From contig NW_006497560.1 in assembly GCF_000471905.2 (NCBI RefSeq), positions 1,330,780-1,394,779 on the forward strand: DNA of 64,000 bases, given 5' to 3'. This DNA is from Amborella trichopoda. Its lineage: Eukaryota; Streptophyta; Magnoliopsida; Amborellales; Amborellaceae. Made by a program: the position numbers and the translations under genes. Below the pieces are notes generated by a model. The model was not told the origin of the DNA, did not search any database, and saw nothing but the letters and a program-made list of their open reading frames with translations. Of this stretch, positions 21,404 to 34,100 are shown piece after piece (position 1 is the first letter of the stretch; each line of letters opens with the position of its first letter).

Positions 21404-24400
21404 TGTGACGACCCAGATTATTCTTGGTCAGTTAGAGTGCAAGGCGGGATAAGGAGAAAGGAAGGCTCCAGCGCTAGCTGAGTTGTGGGCAGCGCCGACA
21501 GAGTTATGAGCAGCGCTGGCTGCAGAGAGGAAGAAGTGCCGGCATCAGCTGAGTTGTGCCAGCGCCAGTTGTGGAGAGGAAGAAGTGCTAGTGCCGGCTG
21601 AGTAAATGTGCTATGGCTGGCTATGTAAAGGAGTTAGTGCCAACTGTGATGTGTGTGTAGCGCCCGCTATGTAGAGGAGCTAGCACCGTGTGCGTTATCG
21701 ACCGCTGTGGAGAGAGAGGGGCTAGCTCCGGCTGTGTGTCACCATGTGCATGAGCTGTCGTGTATATTGTGGGCCGTTGAGCACAGCTGTATAAGATGGT
21801 TTAGGGGACGTCCTATTCTTTTATGCAACTTTTGTCCCTTGCTTGTTGGTTAGTGTGCCATGAGTTTCTACTTGTTGACCATGTGTGCCCATGTATGCCA
21901 TTTGTGAACTCTTGCACACCACTTGTCACTTTCTGCCCTTTCCCCTTTTATAAATAAAGCCCTTCTCATCTCTCTATGAGGTTTTACTCTTCTCTCACCC
22001 TCTCCCACATTCTCTCTCTCTCTCTCCCACACTTAGAACCTCAAGCTATGGGAGCTAGACCTTTGAGGAGGAGCTTGGTGGAGGGTAAACTTGGAGTTCT
22101 TGTGAAGTAAGTAGATCATGATAGGGTAGTATGAAGCATGAATGATGTGTGAATTATGTATGAATGAAGCATGAATCCAAGCATGTATGAATCATGATTT
22201 ACGCATGAATGAAGCTTGAATTTAAGTATGACATTAGACATGAGATTGTATAGAAATTGTGTGAATGAATAGGATTGTATGCATGTGTTGTGTTCTGTTT
22301 TGCAGGATGTGGGTCTTGTTTGTATGATATGCTAAGCACTATTGTAATTTCTATTGAGCCTAAAAATTGGTGGATTGATGCTCTTGTAAGTCTAGTTTAA
22401 GCTAGAATTTGTTTCATGTGGCTATCTTATGTAGTTTTGAAGTTGTGCTTTGATATTTGAAGTATGTTATGGCTGGACTATGAAATTCCAAGAAGAATTG
22501 AGGTTCTTGTGACTCACTGTTGACCTACCAAATGATCTCAGAATTGCCTCATCCACCACCATTGGAAGGATCTCTGGGTCTACTTTAAGGTTGACGTTTA
22601 TGTCTACTTGAGATTCTTGATAGTTTGGAAGATATGCCTCAATATGTGCATATATGTCACTGTTAGCAGACTATAATAATTCAAGGAATATTGCTTCTGT
22701 TGCACTGAGACTTTGCCTGACATATTAGAGTCCAAATGAAACGAAAAAATAGCCATTTGAAAGATATATGAGTGTATTATGGCTTTGATGTTTTAATCTG
22801 GTTCTTAATTCTGTATAATTGGGAAGTTATGATCCAAATTGTCGATGCATGTCACTAATTACTAGATTCACTGAATTTAGGAATTGTGACTCCTGTTGCC
22901 ATGAGTTTTGGCTGATAAAATGGAGTTCTATTGCTCCCAACCTCTGCCATTTGAAAGATTAGTATTGGCTTAAAGTTGAATGTTAGAACCATGTTGATAT
23001 TCCCTCTAGATTGAATGTTATGCTTTTTTTAAGAAGGACATGTCACTGTTAGTAAAATGTAGAGATCTCCAGAACTGTGGGTTATGTTGTACCCAAGTGT
23101 TGACTGATCAAATGACTCTCAATTGACTTCATACCACTTTTGGATGAGAGATAGCTGTGTTTGCTTAAATTGTCATGATGTGACGAAATTGAGGTTCCTA
23201 ATGAATCAGAGGCATTGTATATTATTCTATGGCACCTTGAATGCTCCGAATCTGAGAATGCTTATGAGATGAGATATGCGAATTATGCGATATATGTGAA
23301 ATTACGCCTACGGTGTGAATGATGGTGTCAACATGCTGAGCTAATTAGCATGTTTTAAGCGTATTGCATGGCCAGCTGTGACATGATGACATTTCTAGTG
23401 ATATGGAAATTTCTCGGCATGCCTTGTGCCTGTCGCATTGCCTGGGACATGTGACTTCTCATGAGGAGCGCATGAGGTGATAAGCTATGTGTGACTTCTT
23501 GACATGCTCTGAGTGTATTGCATTGCCTGAGATATGTGACTGATTGATATTAGTGAGCTTCCTACTATGAGAGTATTGTAGGGCCTGACTATGTGACCGA
23601 TACTTGTGAGGTGTACCCGAAGTGATATGTGGCTATCCGACATGCTTTGTGTATATTGCATTGCTTGATATATGTGATCGATCTGAGATTTTATGGTTGG
23701 CCTGGTGGATAGGGCTAGAGAGTAGATTAGTGTCTGTTGATCTTGTTATGCTCTCTTGATTGTGTTAATTTGTTGAATCTGTTAGGTTTCCAGTGTGTAT
23801 GTATAATTTGATATCTTATAGTGTGCCTGCTCCACCATGAAAGGCATCATTCCTTATTTGTGACATAATTGTGGTGCACGACTCCTATTTTAGGAGTATG
23901 GCATAGAGCCTTGAGCATTGTTGTGACATTATGTGTATAGGTAGGGAAGCATGATGTTGTGATCTACTTACTGGGATTTTTTGCTCATTCCTTTTCTTCC
24001 ATTCTTGTAGATTGACTGCTGCCGGTCGAGGACGGCGGGAGGTGATCGTGTTTGGTGGACTAAAAGCCCGGGCTCGACGAGGGGATTTATACTCTCATGT
24101 AGGTGTTTGTTAATCGTCGGCCTTGCAATTGTTGTTTTGTGAAGTTATGTATTTTGAGGTCAGAACGGTAGTGCCTTACATGAATTGTAATATTCTTGAT
24201 GTTGTATATGCTTTTTGGAGAATGCTTATGGATATGTAATGGTTTTAATTCATCCAGCTTTTGTTATGTTTCTGGTGGGAGTTTTAGTTTTTCTTTCGTG
24301 GTTTGTTTCTGATTCTGCCTATCATATGTGTTGAGCCACTCCCACCTGAGTAACGTTCGCAACCTCTGGTCGTGATCCCGCACTCTATCACACTTCGATT

Positions 24401-24425
24401 GGGGTCAGGGGGCAGGGTCGTGACA
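21404..24425 (+). repeat. Element Z 3' LTR (3022 bp)
   Basis: Starts TGTGACGACCCAGATTATTC and ends GGTCGTGACA. Co-linear with the 5' LTR, with small indels. CT microsatellite at about 22012-22027. Confidence 0.93.
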
Positions 24426-24430
24426 ATACC
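24426..24430. repeat. target-site duplication ATACC, right copy (element Z)
   Basis: Perfect match to 16796-16800. Confidence 0.95.
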
Positions 24431-25639
24431 TATCACCGTCCTTGAGGTTCTCTTTTGCACTCGGTTCCCATCGCCGCGTGTAGGCTCCTTTCGTGCCTCT
24501 CTGTGTCTATTATCGTGCGCAGGCCTCTTTTGCTCGCTCGGTGCCCATTGTCACACACAGGCTTGTGTCACACCTCTCTACGCCTATCGCCATGCGCAGG
24601 CTTCCCTGGTGGCCCATGTCTATCGTCGTGCGATCCACGAGAGGTAATTGCTGTGTGACTTATGAGAAGTTATCATCGTGCGCCTCCCCAGAAGCTATCG
24701 CTGTCCGCAATTGACGTGCTGCCTTCTCGCGTTGCCAACAATGATGCTTATTACCGTCTGTGGGTTTCTCTCGTGTTCCACATCTAACGCCGTGTGCCTC
24801 ACGGGGAGCTATCGCCGTGAGCCTCACTAGAAGCCATCGCTGCCCGTGTGGGATGCGGTGTCTTCTCATGATGCCAAAGACAAGGCCCATTGCCGTTTGA
24901 ATTCTTCCTCCCTCTGCCATCGCGCTCTCTCCCTCTCTTCTTTTGCTTTTCTTCTCGTCTTTCTTTTCTCCTCTCACTTGACTGAGGGAAGACTCGGCTT
25001 ATCACTACCATAACAGTCTGGTTGTCGAGAAGTATTGCCGTCATATTGGTCTTGAGTACCATGCCTATCTTGCTACCACATCAGATTGAGACAGTCCTAT
25101 CAGCCTTGGTTTCAAGTATTATTTTTGTCACACTGGTCCCGAGTACCATACCGGTCCTGCTACCACTTTGAGTTGGTAACTTTCCAGCTGTCACGCTGGT
25201 CTTGCCCCTTCATCAAGTCCTCTTCTCTTTTCTATCTTTATTTGAACCTTCCACTTCATCACTCTAACTTTTCACATTCTTAGCCATGTGAATGTGGATT
25301 GCCCTAAGACAAGGGTGGGCCTTTCGGCTCACTTATCTTGCAAATTAACCATAGTAGTGTTGTGCAGAAAACAAAGTGATCGCAGGTCAAGGGAGCCGAT
25401 TTCGAACCAGCTAAAGCAGCTGGGGGGCTTTCTTTGTGATTTAAGAGGGCGCCCACGTGAGCCAGCCCGAGTAAGTCTCGAACCCACCTTAAATTCCTCT
25501 CTCATCGATTGGTATACCTATCCTTGCACTTGAGCAAGGTTCCTATGAGAGCAATCTCAAGTCCTAGGTTCACTAGAAACCCGAGATACATACAGCCAGA
25601 TCATCTAGATCTGGAGGGCAAGATTGAGGCACCTAACCA
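24431..25639 (+). repeat. Element Y 5' LTR, right segment
   Basis: Resumes exactly where the homologous Y 3' LTR continues after ATACC (TATCACCGTCC here, TATCGCCGTCC there) and ends GGCACCTAACCA. It carries GC-rich GCAGGCT/CTCGGTGCCCAT repeats and a pyrimidine-rich tract (about 24900-24975). Confidence 0.9.
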
Positions 25640-25641
25640 GC

Positions 25642-25661
25642 TTGACGACTCCACTAAGGAC
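25642..25661 (+). other. primer-binding site, Arg tRNA type (element Y)
   Basis: TTGACGACTCCACTAAGGAC, matching TTGGCGACTCCACTGGGGAC at 17 of 20 positions, two bases (GC) after the LTR end. Confidence 0.82.
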
Positions 25662-25899
25662 TTATTACCCCTTCATCGGTTTGATCTTGTTTGTAAGTAT
25701 GATCTTTTACTTTCTGCACTACTTTTTGTGGCACCTAGGTTATTCAACCTGTTCATCAGAGTCGAGGACTTTCTTATCCTCGCACTAGTGACTATCTTAG
25801 GGAAGCAAACTGCTCAAGCAGCCTTTCTTATGCTCCTTCTAAGTCGAGACTCAGTTCGGCTCCTAGGTTCTTTCTTGGGTTAGTTCAAGAAGGGAATTA

Positions 25900-27134
25900 A
25901 AGGTCGTTGACTCCTCGCTTCCTCTCCCGGGTGGACCGTCCATCAAGGCCCCTTACATTAGTAGCACATCTGTTAACACACACAACACCCACCCTGTTAT
26001 TGGCAAGTCCCTTGCCAATCATATTGCTGGGGTACATCGAAAGACTGCCATGTCCACTCTCGCGAAAGGCCATCAAGTTGCCATCACTTCTGAGGGTCGC
26101 CTCAAGGCTTCCCCTCGAACTCCTTCACTACCCCGAACCTTTACACCTGGAGGCTCAGAACACAGAGGTAGAAATCTTGGGGTCTCCACCCCACGCACAC
26201 ACCTAAGAGATTGTGCAATCACTCGAGCCACAACTCAGGGAAACTTTCATGCTGCATCGAACTCGTATTTAGAGCTTGTCCTTCTCGGGCCAAACCCTGT
26301 GCACGTCGTGCATCCCACAGCTCGTGGTAGTGCCAGTTCGGTGTCAGCTTGAGCACATGAGGGTTGACCACATTGTCCTCCCTCTCGCCACACATAGTTT
26401 CACCCTATGAGAGATGGGATTCTACTCAGTCTCTCACAGACACAAGCTCGTGGGTCTCGATCTCCTAAGGTCGAACCAGTTGAGCAAACTCGAGCTGACC
26501 CCCAAATCACCCGGATTGCTAACCCAAAAGGTGCACACGCACCAGCTTTGTAGGTTCCTCCCCGATCCAGGCTTAGGCATAGTCATGAACCAGATCCTTC
26601 TTCTGTCACTCCTCTCTCATCAGCAAGCACCTCGAGACCTGGTACTCAAAGGTCTTCCCTAAGAGTATCAACTTGAGCTAGCCTCAGGTCAGCCATGCAC
26701 CTGGGCTCCATAAAGGAATTCGGGGTAATGGCCTAGTCTCAGACAGAGGCCTCCAGCATCCAAGGTAGCAACCCAGGTTGCCCCCTATCCTTGGACCCCA
26801 TTACTTCGCCTGCTCAAAAAAAACGGGGCAGTCCCAGTTTCAGGCTCGATTATGGAAAGAGGTCCATAGCCTCCTCAGGGTCAAGCAGAAGAAAGGTCTG
26901 TAGATTCTGACCAAAGAAGCCCCCAAGGCAGTTGAGGTTACCAACATTGGTGATCTCCTGCCTCGTAATCCTTTCTTCCCTTTGCGAATCCCAGAGCCTG
27001 TGCCATTCCAAGAGTATTGCTCGGTGATCACTGCTCAGAAGCCACGGTCCCCAGACCGTTGAGAACCGATCCTTACAAGGTCAGCGTACAAGGCTCGAGT
27101 TCAATAGGGACTTGCTGAGCCCCTGCAGACGGAC
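25900..27134 (+). pseudogene. Element Y gag, N-terminal region (broken)
   Basis: Text shared with X identifies it: THNTHPVIGKSLANHIAG and AKGHQVAITSEG (about 25970-26100), then Pro/Ser-rich sequence to 26352. EAPKAVEV and NPFFPLRIPEP follow at about 26920-27000. Several frame changes and stops. The start codon is unclear. Confidence 0.6.
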
Positions 27135-28751
27135 TTGACATGTGCGACTCGCCAACCCCGACCATCCAATACTACATCTGGCTTTGACCTTCAAGAAGAA
27201 ACGATCAGTTTTAAGGTGATAAAACGGGCTGGACGACCCCCAAGTAGAGTGGATGAACAGGTTCGAGGTAATGATGCAATTCCCAGGCATTTAGAAACCT
27301 CCAGCCCCCCTTTTTCTCACCATGATACCAACTCCCCGTCTGGAGAAGACACAGTTCCTAGGCAAACTCCCCCACTAGTCTCCCAAGATAGTTCTCCTTC
27401 CCTCGGGGTTTCCCAGACCGACATAGATGCCATGGTGGCCCATAGCCGCAAGAACAAGGTCCCAAGCATGGAAGAGGCGCTTCTCTATCAGAAGTCGTAC
27501 CCCTCTTACATCGACCAAGTGTCGTTTCCCCTGAACTATCAAAAATGAAAACTCCCCTTGTTCAACAGTACCACGTCCCCGCACCAACATACTGCCCACT
27601 TCCAAGCGGCCTATCAAGTGACGACAATTGACGGGCAACTCCTCCTCCGTCAATTCATCGAGACCCTTAAAGGGCCAGCCATCCAGTGGTTTGCTCGGCT
27701 GCCTCCAAACTCGGTGCACACCTGGCAGGAAATGGAGCAGTTGTTTTACCAACTCTTCTACGAAGTCTAGAGGACCATGGAAACCATCGAGCTCCTCACT
27801 CTGACTTAAGACCTTGGCGAGCCAGTTGACAAGTTCATCGCCCGATGGATAGAACTGACAACTTTTCATGCTACCCCCATGATTGAAAAAGAACCTGTCC
27901 AAACCTATATACGGAACATGATTCTCAAGATCGCCCTGCATGTCGAGGCTGGCAATCTACCCTCCATGTCATCGCTCATCTCTAAAGCAGTTCGTATTGA
28001 GGGTCTGTTCAAGCACCATGTCTGATCTCGTCAGCAACCCTCTGGATCGAACTCTCGCTCCAACAATCGAGGCAACCAGCAGAAAGCAATGATCAGTGTG
28101 GCTGTCACCGTGACTGATGCTAAGAACGCTACCCCTCAAACCTTGGACCTCTCCAAGGCACAAACTCCTCAAGTTGGGGGCAAGCAGCAGTCCTACAACA
28201 AGGTCCCACCTCTAAAAAACATAAAGCGAATTGATTTCTGGACCCAGAACCAGAATAAGGTGTACCCCTTCGATAAGGAGTGGAATTCTGCACTGCTTCG
28301 ACTACTACTGGAGAAAAACATGTTCTAGCTACCGGAGGTCAAAACTCCAGAACAAGCTGAATAGGATACATATGAGTGGTACTGTGCCTACCATAGGAAA
28401 CTAGGCCACCCCACTCAAGACTGTTATAAGCTCAACGATACTATCGAAGCCCTTATTAACAAGGGTCGGATAAAGCTCAAAGAGTTCAAGAAAGTGTTCG
28501 GAGAAACTGAGGCTTCTCACATAGTGACAATACAAGATGATGATGGGGCAACCGCCATCCTCCGTGTACTATTTTCCATAATGCTCGAAGAGGGACACAT
28601 CACGCCAAACCAGACAAGGCCGCCCAAGTTCCTGCCCCTAGGAACTGAGAACCTTTGGTGCTCGTATCACCTAATACAAGGTCATGACGTGAGCAAATGC
28701 ACTGGCTTCCATGAACTAGAGGATGCAATAATGACAAGAAGCTCATGGTAA
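27135..28751 (+). pseudogene. Element Y gag: capsid-like domain and first two zinc knuckles
   Basis: One frame runs for about 1.6 kb. Capsid-like text includes KLPLFNSTTSPHQHTAHFQ, FIETLKGPAIQWFARLPP and HTWQEMEQLFYQLFYEV. A spacer (NKVPPLKN, NKVYPFDKEW) leads to CAYHRKLGHPTQDC (28383-28424) and CSYHLIQGHDVSKC (28659-28700), both C-X2-H-X4-H-X4-C. Stops lie at 27546, 27768, 27807, 28023, 28326 and 28362. Most fall where X has Gln, consistent with CAG to TAG or CAA to TAA change. Gag forms the particle and the knuckles bind RNA. Because the frame survives, this is the best-preserved gag in the window. Confidence 0.9.
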
Positions 28752-29640
28752 CCTAAAAGGATACCCTCAAGTCCCTCTTCTACCAGTGCAAGAATAACTC
28801 TCGACACAAGCCCCGGGAAGCACTGAGCTAGACCCTTTGAAAGCCCTCTTCGAGACAATGTTTCAACAAGGTCTCGTCACTCTCAAGCCCGCCAGGCAAC
28901 CTAAGCGCCTTGCCCAGGGTACGAAAAACCTCTAGTGCCCATATCACCAAGTATGGGGCCACGAGCTGAAGGAATGCTTTAGGTTCGAAGCTATAATCAC
29001 TCAGAAGGTACAAGAAGGCAACATCATTTGCGCCGTTCTCCCAAAGAACTTCCAAGCTGCCACTCCCGTCCAAGAGGAAGCCCCACTACAGGTCCCTTAT
29101 GGGCATACACCGGACCCTTCAGAGTCCTCGACCTCTCAGCCATGGGAAGTCTTCTATGGCCGAAGTAGGCTCAAATCCCTGAGGCGTGAGGCAGTCCACC
29201 AAGCTAGGACTACTCATTAGCCCGATAGGGTGAACCAAACCCTTCCTCAGGGATCCAAAAGGAGATGGGCACCCATGTCGGCTTGCCGAAGGAATCATCT
29301 CCCTCAACCACCAGTCAAGGAAGAGTTCCTCAGGCCCCTTCCTCCATTGCTAACCTTACAAGATTTCATCCCAGATGCAGCTTGCCTTATCCTGTCGTCC
29401 AATCAGACGGAAGTCCCAGAGTCGTCAACAGCTCGGGAGTCATCCAATATGGGTGATTGCTAAAAGCACCCCACAACGGTCAAAGCGGGGGCAAGACCTA
29501 AAATATCCGCTGCACACATCCAATTTTGACGACGACGTAAAAAGCTGCCCGGAACATTCTAACTCTTCTATTTCTTCCACAAGTGAAGCTCGGTAGTGCC
29601 CAGACTTTGACACTCTAAACAGAGAGCTCGTAAGCACCAG
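28752..29640 (+). pseudogene. Element Y gag third knuckle and linker
   Basis: A frame change after 28751 leads to the third module, PKRLAQGTKNL.CPYHQVWGHELKEC, with the knuckle at 28936-28977. The linker follows: GRSRLKSLRREAVHQ, EEFLRPLPPLLTLQDFIPD (about 29320-29380) and ESSTARESSNMGD. These match X and C. Stops and frame changes are frequent after 29460. Confidence 0.75.
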
Positions 29641-31076
29641 CCTCAGCAAGTCGCAACAAAAGCACCTAAGAAAGGTGTTGGCCCAGGCAGCTGGATTCTT
29701 GACAGTCACCGACACCCTGTCGACCGAGCCACCCTCAAGCTCCCCAAAGAGGCCTCCCACATGGTGCAGATCTTGGATGTACCATCTAGCACGAGGCAAA
29801 TGAACCTAAGATCGAGGAACAAGCTGCAGCCCACACATCAAAAGCTCAAGCTCCTCAAGTTTCCTGATCTATCACTTTTCCCTAAGCCTCAACCTCAAAC
29901 CTTTACATCCCTAATAAATATACCTATTGCCTCCCCATCAAACAAACCTGCACCGACTGAACAACAAAGTCAGCCAGTGTCATAAATCAAGACTCAACCA
30001 AAACCTGTTCCTACGCCCACCCTACCACCTACACTAGTGATTGGATCAAGAACGCAGAAGACTAATGAAGATAAAGTGAAATACAATGTAATTTGGCACT
30101 TGAGAAAGCTTCCAACCCTTCTAAGTATTTATGATGCCCTTCTGCTGTCTAAAGACTATCGTATGGCCCTGGGGCAAGCTCTTTCTAACCCAGAGGTATA
30201 CGAGACTGAAGTGGAGCCTATTGAGGTTGACCCAGCCATCCTGAGTGGGTGATTGGTAATCTCCTTTTCTGAAGATGACCTTCAGTTGAGAGGAAAATTT
30301 CACAATTGCCCCCTCTTCGTAAATGGTTAATTACATGCCTACCCTATCAACCAGATTATGCTGGAATCAACCTGATCCCAAGAAGGATCTTGACCTGATT
30401 GGGATTAGAGTCTGACTACCTCACTCCTACCCACATCACCATGCAAGGGTTCAACCAATCAGGAGAAAAGTCAGCTGACACAGTGTGCCTTCGCCTCAAG
30501 ATCGGTGACCTCAATAATTACGCTTAGTTCCACGTGATCGACACCGATACATCTTACAACATCCTACTCGGCCGCCCTTGGCTTCATGATCAGGGGGTTG
30601 TTTCTTCCACTCTCCACGAATGCTTCAAATACAACCGAGATAGGAGACAACACACGGTCTATGCTGACAAAAGAATGTTCCCTGTAGCTAAAATTCATTA
30701 TGCTAACGCTGAGTATTATTTCACGAGCCTTTCTGCACCAGAAAAGTCAAAGGATAATGATTGGAAGCCTGTGAGAGAGACATGACCCTCGTCTCACGAT
30801 GACAGTGAAGATCTGGGACAAATGATTATAGATGTGTTCAAAGAGGAGGAAAGACAAGGAAAAACCCTCCCTTTGACTCCTAGCTACCTAAGTATAACTT
30901 GTCACCACTCCGAGGTCATGGTGCCTTCCCCCAAAGACAAAGCTTCCCTCTCTACCTCTACTTTTAATTCTCTAGAACAAAATCGTGAGCTAGAAGTAAC
31001 TCCTGACACTGAGGAAGCCCTAGAGGTAGACATGTTGTATAGAGAAAGAGAACAGAGTTGTTCCATTCATAAATAA
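29641..31076 (+). pseudogene. Element Y aspartic protease region, catalytic segment damaged
   Basis: After EASHMVQILDVPSS (about 29752) a Pro/Gln-rich spacer leads to YNVIWHLRKLPTLLSIYDAL (about 30080-30140), the usual lead-in to the protease of this lineage. FSEDDLQLRGKFHNCPLFVNG follows, and then the position of the active-site Asp. Here the text jumps from INQIMLES to NLIPRRIL at 30361-30380, so the D-x-G-S type catalytic segment is missing several codons. Further on, THITMQGFNQSGEKS, DTDTSYNILLGRPWLHDQGV (30540-30600) and CFKYNRDRRQHTVYADKR are well preserved. The protease would have matured gag and pol. The last part (30822-31076) is an acidic tail of unknown role. No RT follows. Confidence 0.82.
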
Positions 31077-31149
31077 ATTGGGTATTACAAGCTCCTTTTC
31101 TTTACAAAAAGAAGAAATGAAAAGAAAAAGAGAAAGAAGGAATCGTTAG
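31077..31149 (+). other. purine-rich junction between protease and antisense ORF
   Basis: AAAAAGAAGAAATGAAAAGA-type purine tract at about 31105-31141. A similar tract follows the integrase in X (about 11985-12020). This marks where pol has been lost in Y. It could be an internal polypurine tract or simply the shared post-pol sequence. Confidence 0.5.
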
Positions 31150-34100
31150 AATTGGTCAATCGCTTCATTGATCTTCCCCATGTATGTCGCGGCTGATACC
31201 TTCGCTCGCTTGATTTCGCCCTTCAATCCTGTCACTAGTTCCACCTCATGCTCCATCAAGGTGGTCACTTCTCCTAGGGACTACTCGAGGGCCAAAATGT
31301 TATCAATAAGCACCTTGTCCTTTGCTTCCCAAGCCACAGTCTCCTTCTCCATCTTGTCAAGTTTCTGCGTCAGCACTGATAGCTTCGCCTTCAGAGCCAT
31401 CACTTTCCGGTGGTGGGTCACGGCCTCCTCAGAAAGGTCTGATCTCTGGGAGACTACATCATCCATCTGCTATGATTGGGTGTTTACCAGTTCGCAGTAG
31501 CGCAAAAGTGAAGACTTCGAATGGGGTAAATGTGAGCTCTCTAGCTGCCACATGGTCGCTTCTTCGCGCAAGGCCTTTTCCCTCCATCCCTCAAGTTCAT
31601 TGGCAAGGCTGTCAAAGTTAGGAAGGACTTTCGACACATTCCCTAAGGCGATCCCCCTCAACTGAAGGATCATTGTTCCAAGCTCTTTGAGAAACAACTC
31701 CTTCAGCTTTTGGAGGCCCATCCGAAGCATCTAAAAAATGATGCTCGACAGCCCACTAAAAGTGAGCCTTAGCAATACAGTAGGAGCAACAGTAGCGGGA
31801 GGATCCCCAATTGCAGCCAAGGCCTCAAGCTCCCTTGATTCAGGAGCAACCTTAGGCTGCCCTAGTACCCCAGCAACAACTCCCTCGCTCATATCCCTTG
31901 CCATGGCCACTTTGGGCTCGACCCTCTCCAGGGTAAGGCTGACCACCTCGCCTGAGCCACTACCTCAATGTTAGGTTGCACCAAGGTAGCCTCCTCTCCC
32001 AGGGTAGCGACTTCTCCCTGCCTCATCTCTTCTTGAACTGCCATCTCCCCCATGGCAAGTTTGACACCTTCCCCCTCTTGTTCTTTGCCCTTGTCCTCTA
32101 AGGGAGCCACGTCAACTACAGGCTCCTCCACAGGGCTTGCCACTTCGACAGCCAGGGCTACCTCCTCTGGGCCCTCCAAACCTGATCCTTGAGGGTGTCA
32201 TGCCTCTGCATCGCCCACCGCTGCATCACTTGAGATAGTAACCTCTCGCTACTCGAGTGGTCCCTCTTCAGTCCCTGGGGTTTCACCCACTTCAATGACC
32301 ACAAGATCTATCGGGGTTTCGCTTTCCTCAATAGGGACAGCAACCTTCGGAGCTCCAGGGGCCCTCTCAGCCTCCGTCGCCTCATCAGGGTTCAAGGGCA
32401 GCCTCATCAGCCCCATTCACCTCCATCGGGACTGGGCCCTACCCTTCGGCCACAAACATCTCTTCCCGATCCAAAGAAATTTTGATCAAGGCAGTGGGGT
32501 CTGAGGCACTGGCCAGAGCCTCTGAAGCACCAGAAGAAGGTTCAAGTGAATGAGAAGGTGAATCCTCAAGAGCAGAAGGTGATGGAGAAATAGCAAGAGA
32601 CACGCAACCCTCTGAAGAAGCCGAGGGTGAGGAGCCGTCTTCTGGCTCGTGGACCACTCCGACCTATGCCCTTTGCATTTCGAGGCCTTGGTTGCCTCCT
32701 TGGCCAGAATGAGCGAAGCTGCTAGGGCAGCCCGCTTCCTCTTCTTCCCCTTTGCTTAAGAGGGTATAGCAGTTTCAGGAGCACCCTTTCGAGAAGAACC
32801 GACTGCGAGTTTGCTATGAGGGCCAGTCCCTATCAACTCATTCAGATCCTGGACCTTGTGACCTTCATACCTTGCAACGTTGTAGTCCTCTTTCCATTTG
32901 AAACTGGCAGGGAGATTGTCAAAAATGATAACTATCTTCTTTTCCATGTCGAGAAACCTGTGCAGAGACCTGTCCATGACGATTTGACGAGGCCGCCCAA
33001 GGGTGGGCCAATCCTAAGGAAATTCCAGGGTGAATAGCTCCCCCAGAGGAGGAGTACTTCCCATCTTCCTCTGCCTCGTCTCCTTGCTTCAACGAGAATT
33101 CTCATCTTGCCAGAGGTGGTCGACATCGCAGTACCCCTTACTGGTAATTCTCCACCAGACTTCATGAGCTTCAGTCACTCTCACTATTCTACTTATGAAC
33201 CTCTATGAACTCCAAGCACGTGGTCCAGGTTGTGCGAATGTGCCTCGGGAGCCAAGTCTCCCGGTGGGTTCCCAACTAGTCTTTCCTTTAGCAATCTACC
33301 TTGTTATGCCGCTTCTCAAAGAAAATGGAGAATGGGCAACCTTGATTGAGCCAGTGCTGCCAAACAAATCTATGAGGGAAATACCCCTCGAGTTTTGCAC
33401 TATGAGCAGTACGATAGGGAAGAACCCCACCCTTAGCTCGTCAACAAAGGCGCGGTCTGTAAGATTCACTAGCAGGAAGGCAGGCCTCCTCATGTGGAGG
33501 TGGTCGTTGTAGAACAAACTGCGCGCATGACCTAGAGTATGGAAGATTTCTTTCTTCATGGCAATCCTCAACAAAAATGGGCACATTGTTTTCTCCAATT
33601 CTTCGATTCGGTGGTAGGTGCCCGGGAAAGAAGCCCCAAGCCAGTCATATACGTAATGAATCGGGAAAGGCATCTTGAAGTCCCCTGGGAAGGCTTCTCT
33701 ATCCACTATGTCATTCCCCTCGACATCGCCTTGATAAAGTTTTCCCTTAGACACGACTCCTAGGTCATAGTAGATATTGCAAAGGACCGGCTGTGCAAGG
33801 GCATATTTTTGCCCCCTCGCCATGTCATAGGCCACATAGAATGTACCTGGACGGATAATGTCATCCCCACCGGGGAGAGCAAACTTGCATAAGAAAGCAC
33901 CAGATAAGCGACCAAGTAAATGTGCACATTCTCCTTCCAACTCAAAAACTAGTGGGCCCTCTTCTCCCCATTCCTCGATGATAGACCAGCTTCATCATCA
34001 CAGTCCTCATAGAAAAAGGCCACCCACTTGGTGAAGGAGGCATGTCCCTTCTTGTTCTCAGATCAGAGCAGTTGGAAAATTCCAAACAGCTCCTGAAGGC

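Larger units (their letters stand above)
16801..24425 (+). mobile_element. Element Z: chromovirus-like, gag-only LTR retrotransposon
   Basis: 7625 bp, with LTRs at 16801-19715 and 21404-24425, a Met-type PBS after the 5' LTR, one decayed gag, and no pol. The termini are TGTCATGACC and GGTCGTGACA. The TGTGACGACCC LTR start, 3-kb LTRs, TTATGGTATTAGAGC PBS and single CCHC knuckle fit the Tekay/Del group of chromoviruses. The internal region is only about 1.7 kb, of which 20945-21403 has no ORF. Insertion into Y's 5' LTR is proven by the ATACC duplication and the uninterrupted homologous site in Y's 3' LTR. It is the youngest layer in this nest. Confidence 0.93.

Noticed and set aside
12370..25639. 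A single 5.6- to 7-kb LTR that includes the minisatellite and GC-rich blocks
   Set aside because: The CCATG duplication and the TGTTTGAAG start place the LTR boundary at 15018. The sequence before it is X's 3' UTR. The X 5' LTR (2308) also begins at this motif directly after copia sequence.
33296..33940. Independent host gene encoding a PMD protein
   Set aside because: It lies inside element Y between its protease and 3' UTR, continues into a longer broken ORF, and has no host-like flanks. Capture from a host gene remains possible, but a functional host gene here is not supported.
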